DNA of 64,000 nucleotides from Pseudomonas sp. MH9.2. Its GTDB lineage: Bacteria > Pseudomonadota > Gammaproteobacteria > Pseudomonadales > Pseudomonadaceae. A program made the position numbers and the translations under genes. Location: positions 4,616,501-4,680,500 of the forward strand of contig NZ_CP133784.1 of NCBI RefSeq assembly GCF_034353875.1. Direction: 5' to 3'. Each line of letters begins with the position of its first letter. Position 1 is the stretch's first letter. The notes below the pieces were generated by a model. That model was not told the origin of the DNA, did no database searches, and worked only from the letters and a program-made list of their open reading frames with translations. This document shows positions 46,300 to 54,090 of this stretch, piece by piece.

Positions 46300-47082
46300 G
46301 GTATTCCTACGTGGGCAGCGTGTCTTTTGTACATATACTAACAACTTATGCAGAAAGCCGAACTCTGCATTTACTTCATTGAAATCGCTTGCACGCTCAT
46401 CAGACGTAGCTGGGGAGCACCCAGCGGGCGAGCGTGGATTTAGAAGCGTGCTTGCGGTCGAGGTATGTACACACGTCTATCACGTCATCAAGTTGCTTTT
46501 GAAGGTGGGATTTCCGCAAAGTCACTCAGCAACATCTACTCGTAGTGCCAAGCGCAAAGATAATAGATTCCCCAAGACTAACGGTATGAAATCAGTGAGT
46601 TTTTTGCAAGAAATATCGGCTTACAAATGCAGGGTCGAGTTTGCTCCTCATGGCGTTGGTCCGCATGCGCATGGAATCTTCATTCCTGGATCATCGGGGT
46701 TATGTAAGTGCAATTGCTTTTTATTCAGTACTGACTGTCAGTCCTGAGCATTCATTGTGTCCAGTGCTGTTGTGTTCTTGAGGTGAGTCGACACAGGGCC
46801 AAGTCGGGGCGGGTCTTATTTGAATAAAACCCGCTATGAACAACGCCCTGTTCAGCGTTTCGTCCAGGTTGTAGGTCTCGAAAAAAATCAGGCTCGGCGA
46901 ATAGGCTCTTGCTGCGCAGCTGAACCAATGCTGTACGACATGCACTCGGTGCAAGAAAACGTTTGGATACCTGAACTTATCTGACTTTTCTGCCTCTCAT
47001 GCCGGTAGCCATTGATCGCGGCAGCCTGATAAGCTCGCGGCTTTACTCGTTTGCCCTATTGGCGCATGAACAAGGAATTAGT
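46300..47082. other. 783-bp stretch without a supported gene
   Basis: Between arnB and the FKBP gene I see no credible coding region. Possible frames are short or lack ribosome sites and family features. It holds the arn promoter region (near 46300-46400), an inverted repeat at 46348-46370, and an imperfect hairpin at 46809-46834 (GCGGGTCTTATT with AATAAAACCCGC). It looks more AT-rich than its neighbours between about 46450 and 46740. A small RNA or decayed gene cannot be excluded. Confidence 0.6.
46348..46370. repeat. Inverted repeat upstream of arnB
   Basis: ATGCAGA-N9-TCTGCAT, perfect 7-bp arms, about 50 bases before the arnB start. It could be an operator or a leader hairpin. No match to a known box was recognised. 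Confidence 0.5.
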
Positions 47083-47817
47083 ATGAAACAGCATCGGTTG
47101 GCGGCGGCGGTAGCCCTGGTAGGTCTGGTACTCGCGGGTTGTGACTCGCATACCAACGTAGAGCTGAAAACCCCGGCGCAAAAAGCTTCTTACGGTATCG
47201 GCTTGAACATGGGCAAAAGCCTGGCTCAGGAAGGTATGGATGATCTGGACTCCAAAGCGGTAGCCCAAGGCATCGAAGACGCCGTCGGCAAAAAAGAACA
47301 GAAGCTCAAGGATGATGAGCTGGTCGAAGCCTTTGCTGCCCTGCAAAAGCGGGCTGAAGAGCGTATGGCCAAAATGAGCGAAGAGTCGGCAGCCGCCGGC
47401 AAGAAATTCCTGGCAGAGAACGGCAAGCGTAAAGAAGTGACCACCACCGCTTCCGGTCTGCAATACGAAATCATCAAGAAAGCCGATGGCCCTCAGCCTA
47501 AGCCGACCGACGTAGTGACTGTTCACTACGAAGGCAAGCTAACTGACGGCAAAGTCTTCGACAGCTCCGTTGAACGCGGCAGCCCGATTGATCTGCCGGT
47601 AAGCGGCGTGATCCCTGGCTGGGTTGAAGGCCTGCAACTGATGCACGTTGGCGAGAAAATCAAACTCTACATCCCTAGTGACCTGGCTTACGGCGCGCAA
47701 AGCCCAAGCCCGACGATCCCTGCCAACTCCGTTCTGGTCTTCGATCTGGAACTGTTGGCTATCAAGGATCCTGCCGCTGCAGCAGCAGAAGCTCCTGAAG
47801 AGCCAGCCGCCAAGTAA
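47083..47817 (+). CDS. FKBP-type peptidyl-prolyl isomerase, lipoprotein
   Basis: A 244-residue envelope prolyl isomerase. The signal is lipoprotein-type (LVLAGCDS, Cys near residue 20). An FKBP N-terminal dimerisation helix domain spans about residues 30-120 (ASYGIGLNMGKSLAQEG, a Lys/Glu-rich helix). The FKBP C-terminal domain (about 130-225) has VHYEGKLTDGKVFDSS and LAYGAQSP. Role: folding of secreted proteins. The ATG has AAGGAAT upstream. It matches PA3262. A terminator follows. Confidence 0.93.
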   Translation: MKQHRLAAAVALVGLVLAGCDSHTNVELKTPAQKASYGIGLNMGKSLAQEGMDDLDSKAVAQGIEDAVGKKEQKLKDDELVEAFAALQKRAEERMAKMSEESAAAGKKFLAENGKRKEVTTTASGLQYEIIKKADGPQPKPTDVVTVHYEGKLTDGKVFDSSVERGSPIDLPVSGVIPGWVEGLQLMHVGEKIKLYIPSDLAYGAQSPSPTIPANSVLVFDLELLAIKDPAAAAAEAPEEPAAK

Positions 47818-47838
47818 TTGAGCGCACTGGTTTGAGCA

Positions 47839-47870
47839 CAACGCCCCGCTTTGACGGGGCGTTGTTGTTT
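47839..47870 (+). terminator. Rho-independent terminator after the FKBP gene
   Basis: CAACGCCCCG and CGGGGCGTTG form a perfect 10-bp stem around a 6-base loop, followed by TTGTTT. It begins 22 bases past the stop. Confidence 0.9.
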
Positions 47871-48112
47871 GTGGCGTTTGGACGCGAACGGATCCCCTCT
47901 GACGCAGTCGTAATACCATTAGCGGACTGACTATTGCTGGCAGATTGTAGGACGATCGATTGCGACCCCCTGCAATGCGGTGGGGGTAACTTCAGTCAGG
48001 CCCCAAGTCAACGAATTTGTCGTATTTTTAATGTGAGTAAAAAACGCCCGATTTGAGCCAAAGCCCTACAGCGCGGGCGTCTCAGGCCTGAAAACAGGCT
48101 CTGTTCACAAGG

Positions 48113-48135
48113 TTATCCACAACTTGTGTGGATAA
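48113..48135. promoter_or_regulatory. Two perfect inverted DnaA boxes
   Basis: TTATCCACA (48113-48121) and its reverse complement TGTGGATAA (48127-48135) face each other across five bases, 54 bases before the DUF1232 gene. Both match the strongest DnaA box exactly. The rest of the gap (47871-48188) holds no gene. Whether DnaA binds, or the palindrome is only a hairpin, is open. Confidence 0.65.
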
Positions 48136-48188
48136 CATTTTGTGCAGCATAGTGGTGACACCTGTTGCAACCTCCGTTGGGAGCGATC

Positions 48189-48641
48189 ATGAAAACACCT
48201 TGGAATTTGATTCGTTTTTTACCCATGGCTCAGCGCTTGCTCAGTCGTGGGCGTTTGCCAGCCTTGATCTTTGCTGTTGCACGCAAGGGCGCCAGGCAGG
48301 GTGACCGTTTGGGTAAGCTCAAGGATGACCTGCGCTTGCTGCAGGCCCTGTGCCTGGCCTATTGGCGCGGTGAGTACCGAGCTGTCAGCCCCAAGGCGAT
48401 GCTCTCGGTGGTGGCGGGGTTGATGTATTTCCTCAGCCCGTTCGATGCCGTGCCGGACTGGATACCCGGGATCGGCATGCTCGATGACATCGCAGTGCTG
48501 GCTTGGGTCATGAAAAGCCTGGAAAGTGAGCTGAATGCCTTTCGAGCGTGGCGAGCCAGGCAGGCACCGGAGAAACTTGTCGTCGTCGAACGATTGCCCG
48601 CAACACCGGAGCTCCTGGTGCTAGAGCATCGCAAACCCTGA
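48189..48641 (+). CDS. DUF1232 / YkvA-family membrane-associated protein
   Basis: A 150-residue protein with the DUF1232 core (about residues 70-115): a hydrophobic stretch MLSVVAGLMYFLSPFDAVPD, then WIPGIGMLDDIAVLAWVMK. This pattern, with PxDxxPD and a paired-Asp turn, defines YkvA-like proteins. It is basic at the N-terminus and has two helices that could sit in the membrane. The function of the family is not known to me. GGGAG lies six bases before the ATG. The promoter region contains the paired DnaA boxes. Confidence 0.87.
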   Translation: MKTPWNLIRFLPMAQRLLSRGRLPALIFAVARKGARQGDRLGKLKDDLRLLQALCLAYWRGEYRAVSPKAMLSVVAGLMYFLSPFDAVPDWIPGIGMLDDIAVLAWVMKSLESELNAFRAWRARQAPEKLVVVERLPATPELLVLEHRKP

Positions 48642-48785
48642 AGCGCCCGGATTTATGGGGGTTATCGTTGTCTTGAGCGGTCGCTTGTCGATTCAGAGGA
48701 CGCAAGGTGCCTCTGTCCGCTGTTAAGATATCAACACAGGGAAAAAGCCTACTCGCAAAGTGTTGTAGTCCTACAGGGGGTTTGT

Positions 48786-49124
48786 ATGGATCTTCAGATA
48801 ATTACACGTGATGGAGAGCCAGAGTACGCAGTTTTGCCTTGGGCTCAGTATCAGGCTCTGCTCAAAGCGGCCGGGATCTCGGACACAACCGTTCAACACT
48901 CGCCGCAACCGCCTGAGGTCGCGCCTGTCGATCATCCCGGCTTTGATCAGTTGGGTGCCTTGCGCGCCGCCAAAGGCCTGGAAGTTGCGCAGTTGGCGCG
49001 TGCAGTCGGGATAAGTCCGTCGTATCTGGACTTGATCGAAAGTGGCGAGCGATTGCCGGATGCGGCCATTCGCCGAAGCCTGGCCTGGGAATTGGGTGTC
49101 CCTGGCTGGGGGGGTGAGTCATGA
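48786..49124 (+). CDS. HTH (XRE/Cro type) regulator with Phd-like N-terminus
   Basis: A 112-residue protein. The first 30 residues (MDLQIITRDGEPEYAVLPW, then AQYQALL) look like the start of Phd/YefM-type antitoxins. After a proline-rich linker, an XRE helix-turn-helix spans about residues 55-107 (LRAAKGLEVAQLARAVGISP and SYLDLIESGERLPD). GGGGG lies five bases before the ATG. Its stop overlaps the next start (ATGA). The arrangement recalls antitoxin-led modules, but neither downstream protein resembles a known toxin. The PAO1 region (PA3261-PA3259) appears to carry the same trio, so it is core genome. Confidence 0.82.
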   Translation: MDLQIITRDGEPEYAVLPWAQYQALLKAAGISDTTVQHSPQPPEVAPVDHPGFDQLGALRAAKGLEVAQLARAVGISPSYLDLIESGERLPDAAIRRSLAWELGVPGWGGES

Positions 49125-49486
49125 GTGTGCGCATCAGCCGTCTGCACTGGGAAGGGCTGTTGACTGAGCTGGATCAGGCGCGCCGGCAACGGCATCTATT
49201 GACCTACCGTGCTTTACTCGAGCGGTTGCAACTTCCCAGCCCCGCGATGCTTACCCTTACTGCCGCACTTGAACACTTGGCAGCGTTGGATGCTCGCGCC
49301 GAACAGCCGTTGCGTAGTTCGTTGGTGATCAGTCAGGGCGCGAGTCGTTTGCCGCGTACTGGCTTCTTTGAATGCGTCGAACGGCTTGGGCGATTCTCGG
49401 GCCCTTCCGACGGCGTAGCCGCAGCGTCATGGCATGCTTCTGAAGTGGCGCGGGTCTTTGAATACAGCTATCCGGAGAGCGTGTGA
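49121..49486 (+). CDS. Conserved protein, unknown function (middle gene of trio)
   Basis: A 121-residue soluble protein. The N-terminal half (RLHWEGLLTELDQARRQ, LTYRALLERLQLP, LTLTAALEHLAALDARAEQP) is helical. The second half, RSSLVISQGASRLPRTGFFE, looks like a small alpha/beta unit ending VARVFEYSYPESV. I recognise no domain. Both ends overlap: start with the HTH gene (ATGA), stop with the Sel1-like gene (GTGA). Such tight coupling suggests fixed stoichiometry of the three products. Confidence 0.78.
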   Translation: MSVRISRLHWEGLLTELDQARRQRHLLTYRALLERLQLPSPAMLTLTAALEHLAALDARAEQPLRSSLVISQGASRLPRTGFFECVERLGRFSGPSDGVAAASWHASEVARVFEYSYPESV

Positions 49487-49947
49487 ATCCAAGTCTGTGG
49501 CGTTTACGAGCACGATTGAGCTACTTGCTGGCTCGGCGGTTATTCCATTGGTCGTGGTTCGTGCAACAACCTCGAGGCTGGCAATGGCTCGAAGGTCAAT
49601 TCTCGCGTATGGCGAATCTGGGAGATGTTGGCGCTCAGAGCTTCTACGGCCATATCCTGACGTTTCGCGGTCAAGGTTTGGGTGCTCGCGAGGAAGGCGT
49701 GCGTCTGTTGCGTCTGGCCGCGTTGGGGGGTGATGGCAAGTCGGCTTACCAGCTCGGCGTGTTGAGCCTGGCGGGTGACACACGCAAGGCCCCTGATGCT
49801 GTCGATGCCGCTCAATGGTGGGGCATGGCAGTCGAGGCCAGGCATCCACTGGCGGCCATCAAACTGTCGCAGTTGTACCAACAGGGCGGCCCCGGCTTAC
49901 CCCCCGATCTGGATCGTGCCAAAGCGTTTCAGGCCCATACCCGGTAG
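49483..49947 (+). CDS. Sel1-repeat protein
   Basis: A 154-residue protein with two to three Sel1/TPR-like helical repeats (about residues 42-140). Repeats show ANLGDVGAQSFYGHIL, ALGGDGKSAYQLGVLSLAGD and ARHPLAAIKLSQLYQQGG, with the typical GD/NA-AQ-LG spacing. The N-terminus (LRARLSYLLARRLFHWSWF) is hydrophobic and basic and may anchor or target it. It starts with GTG overlapping the previous stop. Sel1 proteins usually mediate protein contacts; here probably with the two partners. It ends just before the convergent c-di-GMP gene. Confidence 0.85.
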   Translation: MNPSLWRLRARLSYLLARRLFHWSWFVQQPRGWQWLEGQFSRMANLGDVGAQSFYGHILTFRGQGLGAREEGVRLLRLAALGGDGKSAYQLGVLSLAGDTRKAPDAVDAAQWWGMAVEARHPLAAIKLSQLYQQGGPGLPPDLDRAKAFQAHTR

Positions 49948-49955
49948 TTGGGTAT

Positions 49956-51728
49956 TTAGCGTGCCAAAAATGCTTCGCAGTCCAGTGTGTCGATGACGTG
50001 CACGCTGGGGCCTGCAACGTTCTTTGCGTGGTGCTTGGCTTGTGACGCCATTTCTGCGAGTTGACTGGCATCCAGATCTGCACAGGCATCGGGGTGCAGG
50101 TGGACGACGCCTATGGACAGCGATAACAGTGGGAAGTCCTGGCGCTGACCCTGACGATTGAGGGCAGTGAAACAGCTCGACTCCAGATGCTCGGCTCGAT
50201 AGAAGCGCCGGCACTGATTCTGAAAGTCCTCTAGCAAAAGATTCAGGCGTTTGCGCCAGTCTTCGGAACCTAGGACCATCAAGAAATCATCACCGCCAAT
50301 GTGTCCGACAAAGTCGCGGCTCGGGTCGATCCGGTCGTTCAGGCACTGCGCCAGGCAGAGCAATACTTCGTCGCCACGTCCGTAGCCGTAGATATCGTTG
50401 AACGGTTTGAAACTGTCGATATCCACGTAGCAGATCATTGACTCATGGCCCTGTTGCAGCAAGCGGGTCAGGCATTGCTGGATCGGCACGTTTCCGGGCA
50501 ACAAAGTCAGCGGGTTAGCGTAGCGAGCTTGCTGTATTTTCAGTTCAGTGATCAGTTTCAGCACGTCAATCACCCGCCCAAGACCCAGGTAGCAGCCATT
50601 GAGGGTGATGATGAAATCCTCTTCGATACGCTGCCGGGCGCGACTGGTCAGCAGGCGACTGACCTGCTGCAAGGACTGGTTCAGCTCGACAGCAAGAAAG
50701 TCGTCGCTCATCAGGCGGCTGATCGGTTTGCGCGCGAACAGGTCGGTAGCGAAAGGTTTTAGCAGAGCCTCGGACAATGAGTGCCGATGCACGATGCCGC
50801 AAGGTTGCGACTGCTCGTCCAGCACTGCCAGGGAGTTGAGGTTGGCTTGTTTGCGAAAGTACTCAAGGACGGCGGCGGTCGCTGTGGACTGATTGACTGC
50901 GGGTTGTTCGTTGAGCAGAGCGCTCAGGTCACAGGCGTCTTCGTTCAACGCCGGTACCGTTGGGTCGAGCTTGGGTAACAGCGCGCGGGCGTCACGCGGA
51001 GGATGTTCTTGCGGGCGACAGAGCAGATAGCCCTGAACCAGATCCACGCCCATGTCGATCAGCACTGCGAGCTCTTCCGGCAGTTCAATGCCTTCAGCGA
51101 TCACAATCGCTCTGGAGGCCTTGGCCATCTGCAGCATGGAACCGACGAACTCGCGCTTGACGGCATCCTGATGAATACCGTCGATAAAGTGTCGATCAAT
51201 TTTTACGTAGTCCGGGCGCAACTCCGACCACAGGCGTAGGCTGGAATATCCCGCACCCAGGTCGTCCATGGCGATGGAAAAGCCCATATCCCGGTAGTGA
51301 TGCAGTGCGTTGTACAGCAGCTCGAAATCTTCAGTGGGTGTCTGCTCGGTCAGCTCGATCACCACCTGGCTGGGAGAAATGCCGTAGGCGTTCAGCAACT
51401 CCAGGGTACGACCTGGCGGGTGAGCTGGTTCCAGCAGCGACTCGGGTGAAACGTTGAGGAACAGCTTGCCCTCAAGTTTCTGTTCGCTGAAACGCCGACA
51501 GGCACATTCGCGCGCAGCCAGTTCCAGCTCGCTGAGCCGCCCAGCTTGGCGGGCCACTGCGAATAAGCTGATGGGCGAATGCAGGGGACTGTTGGACGGG
51601 CCTCGGGTCAAGGCTTCATAGCCGAGAATCCGGCGGTCCGACAGCGACAATATCGGTTGGAACAAGCTGTGCAAATCGCGGTGAGCCAGAATTGAACTCA
51701 GTGCGCTCAGCTGTTCAGTGACGGTCAT
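49956..51728 (-). CDS. EAL-CBS-GGDEF cyclic-di-GMP protein
   Basis: A 590-residue cytoplasmic signalling protein. The N-terminal EAL phosphodiesterase (about residues 15-240) keeps its catalytic residues: GYEALTRG, LNVSPES, IELTEQTP, MDDLGAGYSSL, VKIDRHF and AEGIE. A CBS pair spans about 270-380. The C-terminal GGDEF domain (about 420-580) has VDIDSFKPFND and the active-site motif GGDDF rather than GGDEF. No RxxD inhibitory site precedes it. So c-di-GMP breakdown is likely and synthesis uncertain. No membrane helix is present. It resembles PA3258 and lies beside prc as in PAO1. Confidence 0.92.
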   Translation of the reverse strand: MTVTEQLSALSSILAHRDLHSLFQPILSLSDRRILGYEALTRGPSNSPLHSPISLFAVARQAGRLSELELAARECACRRFSEQKLEGKLFLNVSPESLLEPAHPPGRTLELLNAYGISPSQVVIELTEQTPTEDFELLYNALHHYRDMGFSIAMDDLGAGYSSLRLWSELRPDYVKIDRHFIDGIHQDAVKREFVGSMLQMAKASRAIVIAEGIELPEELAVLIDMGVDLVQGYLLCRPQEHPPRDARALLPKLDPTVPALNEDACDLSALLNEQPAVNQSTATAAVLEYFRKQANLNSLAVLDEQSQPCGIVHRHSLSEALLKPFATDLFARKPISRLMSDDFLAVELNQSLQQVSRLLTSRARQRIEEDFIITLNGCYLGLGRVIDVLKLITELKIQQARYANPLTLLPGNVPIQQCLTRLLQQGHESMICYVDIDSFKPFNDIYGYGRGDEVLLCLAQCLNDRIDPSRDFVGHIGGDDFLMVLGSEDWRKRLNLLLEDFQNQCRRFYRAEHLESSCFTALNRQGQRQDFPLLSLSIGVVHLHPDACADLDASQLAEMASQAKHHAKNVAGPSVHVIDTLDCEAFLAR

Positions 51729-51741
51729 GGTGATCTCTGCG

Positions 51742-51780
51742 CAAAAAAAAAGGGGCTAAGCGCAATAGCGCTCAGCCCCT
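51742..51780 (-). terminator. Terminator after prc
   Basis: AGGGGCTGAGCGC (read on the minus strand) pairs with GCGCTTAGCCCCT around TATT, with one non-Watson-Crick pair, and is followed by a run of T residues (51742-51750). It is about 95 bases past the prc stop and just before the EAL-CBS-GGDEF start. Confidence 0.88.
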
Positions 51781-51872
51781 CTATTTCACGACAGATTGAT
51801 GACTGTTTGATGACTGAATGCCACTAGAGAGCACTAAATGGCCAGCATTTTACGATCATCCGTCCTGCCTTT

Positions 51873-53951
51873 TTACTTTTTTGCGATAGCGGCGTTCAAA
51901 CTCAGGTAGTCGAGCAGGATGCGCCCGGTTTCGGCCAGGTAGGCGTCATCCTCGGGTTTGGTCTTGTCTTCTGCTGGTAGCGCGTCCTCATCTTCTTTCT
52001 TCAGCTCTTTGAGCGGCTCTTCACCTTTGGCCTTGCGGCGGGTGTTTTCCAGAGCCAGCTGCTTGCCTTCGATGTCGGTGTGTTGAGCGCGACGCTCGGC
52101 TTCGTTGAGGCTAACCGTTTTCTCTGCCATCAGCTTTTGCGCCAAGAGCAAGCGGTTCTCGATGAAGACGAACTCCGGGTCCTTCGACGAGCGCTCATCA
52201 TGCCGCGTCTTGAGTTGCGCGAGGAACGGCTTGAACGGATCGACGACAGGCTTGATGGCCGGTCTGATGGTGTCGTACGACATGGCTTCGGGCAGCGCGC
52301 TCTCGCCGATTTCTTTGGTGTCGATGATCGACGGGTACGCGATGTCTGGCAGTACACCCTGGTGCTGGGTGCTCTGGCCGGAAACCCGGTAGAACTTGGC
52401 CAGCGTCAGTTTCAGTTCGCCATGGTTGAGCGGCTGAATGGTTTGTACGGTGCCTTTACCGAAGGTCTGGCCACCGATGATCAACGCGCGGTGATAGTCC
52501 TGCATGGCGCCGGCGAAAATCTCCGAGGCCGAGGCAGACAGGCGGTTGACCAGCAACGCCATAGGGCCCTTATAGAACGCGCCTTTGGCTTCGTCTTCAA
52601 GGACATCGACCTTGCCGTCGCTGTTGCGAACCAGCACGGTAGGGCCTTTGTCGATGAACAGGCTGGTCAATTCCGTGGCTTCCTGCAACGAGCCGCCGCC
52701 GTTGTTACGCAGGTCGATGACAACACCATCGACTTTGTCGGCTTGCAGTTCAGTCAGCAGTTTCTTCACGTCACGCGTGGTGCTCTTATATTCCGGGTCG
52801 CCAGCACGATAGGCCTTGAAGTCCAGATAGAACGCCGGAATTTCGATGACGCCGAGTTTGTAGTCGTGGCCATCCTGCTTGAGGTTGAGGATCGACTTCT
52901 TCGCCGCCTGCTCTTCAAGCTTGACCGCTTCGCGGGTGATCGCGACGATTTTGCTGGTCTGGTCATTAGGCGCATTGCTGGCCGGAATCACTTCCAGGCG
53001 CACGACCGAGCCTTTAGGCCCACGAATCAGTTTAACCACCTCGTCCAGACGCCAGCCGATCACGTCGACCATCTCTTTGTCGGCCTGGGCCACGCCAATT
53101 ATCTTGTCCGCCGGGGCGACTTGCTTGGTTTTGGCGGCAGGGCCAGCCGGTACCAGGCGCACGATTTTGACGTTGTCGTTATCGCTCTGCAACACGGCGC
53201 CGATGCCTTCCAGCGACAGGCTCATGTTGATGTCGAAATTTTCCGCGCTGTCAGGCGACAGGTAGTTGGTGTGCGGATCGTAAGACATGGCGAAGGTGTT
53301 GATGTAGGCCTGGAACACATCTTCGCTACGGGTCTGCTCCAGACGCGACAGTTGATTCTTGTAGCGCTTGGTCAGCAGCTCTTGAATCGCTTTGGGTTCT
53401 TTGCCGGCAATTCTCAACCGCAAGACTTCATCCTTGACGCGTTTGCGCCACAGATCGTCCAGTTCGGCAGTAGTCTTGGCCCACGGGGCATCCTTGCGCT
53501 CTACGAGCAAGGTTTCCTGGGTGGTGAAATCGAACTTGCCGACGCCCTTGTCCAGTTCTGCCAAGGCAAAATTCAGGCGCGATTTGACGCGATCCAGATA
53601 GCGCTTGTAGATGGTGAAGCCGGGATTCAGGTCGCCGCTCTTGAGAAAATCGTCGAACTGCGTGCGCCACTTGTCGAATTCGGTAATATCACCGGCCATG
53701 AAGTAGCTACGGGACGGGTCCAGCAGCTTCAGATAGCTTTCGTAGATGATGACCGAACGCTTATCGTCCAGCGGCGGCTTGCTGTAGTGATGCCTTTTGA
53801 GCAACTCTACAACGTTAAGACTGGCAATGACCTCTTCGCGATCTGGCTGAAGGTTATCCCAGCTATTGGCTGCGAACGTATTGGCGGACAGCGGCAACAC
53901 GCTGAGGCCAATGAAAAAGGCAAGCGCGGTGCTGGGGAAAAAATGCTTCAT
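51873..53951 (-). CDS. prc: C-terminal processing protease Prc (AlgO)
   Basis: A 692-residue periplasmic serine protease that degrades proteins from their C-termini. The signal peptide is residues 1-27 (FFPSTALAFFIGL). The order is N-terminal helical domain, PDZ domain near 230-330, and protease domain with Ser in NRLSASASEIFAG and Lys in QTFGKGTVQ. A charged C-terminal tail (helical, EEPLKELKKEDED) ends the protein. In P. aeruginosa AlgO degrades truncated MucA and so releases AlgU; AlgU also controls lptF, present in this window. The ATG at 53951 is chosen over one 11 codons earlier. Confidence 0.94.
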   Translation of the reverse strand: MKHFFPSTALAFFIGLSVLPLSANTFAANSWDNLQPDREEVIASLNVVELLKRHHYSKPPLDDKRSVIIYESYLKLLDPSRSYFMAGDITEFDKWRTQFDDFLKSGDLNPGFTIYKRYLDRVKSRLNFALAELDKGVGKFDFTTQETLLVERKDAPWAKTTAELDDLWRKRVKDEVLRLRIAGKEPKAIQELLTKRYKNQLSRLEQTRSEDVFQAYINTFAMSYDPHTNYLSPDSAENFDINMSLSLEGIGAVLQSDNDNVKIVRLVPAGPAAKTKQVAPADKIIGVAQADKEMVDVIGWRLDEVVKLIRGPKGSVVRLEVIPASNAPNDQTSKIVAITREAVKLEEQAAKKSILNLKQDGHDYKLGVIEIPAFYLDFKAYRAGDPEYKSTTRDVKKLLTELQADKVDGVVIDLRNNGGGSLQEATELTSLFIDKGPTVLVRNSDGKVDVLEDEAKGAFYKGPMALLVNRLSASASEIFAGAMQDYHRALIIGGQTFGKGTVQTIQPLNHGELKLTLAKFYRVSGQSTQHQGVLPDIAYPSIIDTKEIGESALPEAMSYDTIRPAIKPVVDPFKPFLAQLKTRHDERSSKDPEFVFIENRLLLAQKLMAEKTVSLNEAERRAQHTDIEGKQLALENTRRKAKGEEPLKELKKEDEDALPAEDKTKPEDDAYLAETGRILLDYLSLNAAIAKK

Positions 53952-54090
53952 GCTGATTCGACGCGGGGACAATTGATAACGCATATTAGGCCGTCTTTGA
54001 AGTCGCCGGTTCCGTCGGATCCGGTCGCATAATGCAAAAAGCCCGTGCGTCTATAGCACCGGCTCAGTCCAGACTTACTATGGAGGCACT

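Noticed and set aside
46205..46747. 180-codon plus-strand frame starting inside arnB and running into the gap
   Set aside because: Starts antisense to arnB, composition is odd and no family is recognised. The part beyond arnB might be remnant DNA but does not support a gene.
46721..46954. 77-codon minus-strand frame in the gene-poor stretch
   Set aside because: No ribosome site, no domain, and it ends within another weak frame.
52080..54032. Long plus-strand open frame (650 codons) opposite prc
   Set aside because: Antisense shadow of prc; the protein is low-complexity and matches no family.
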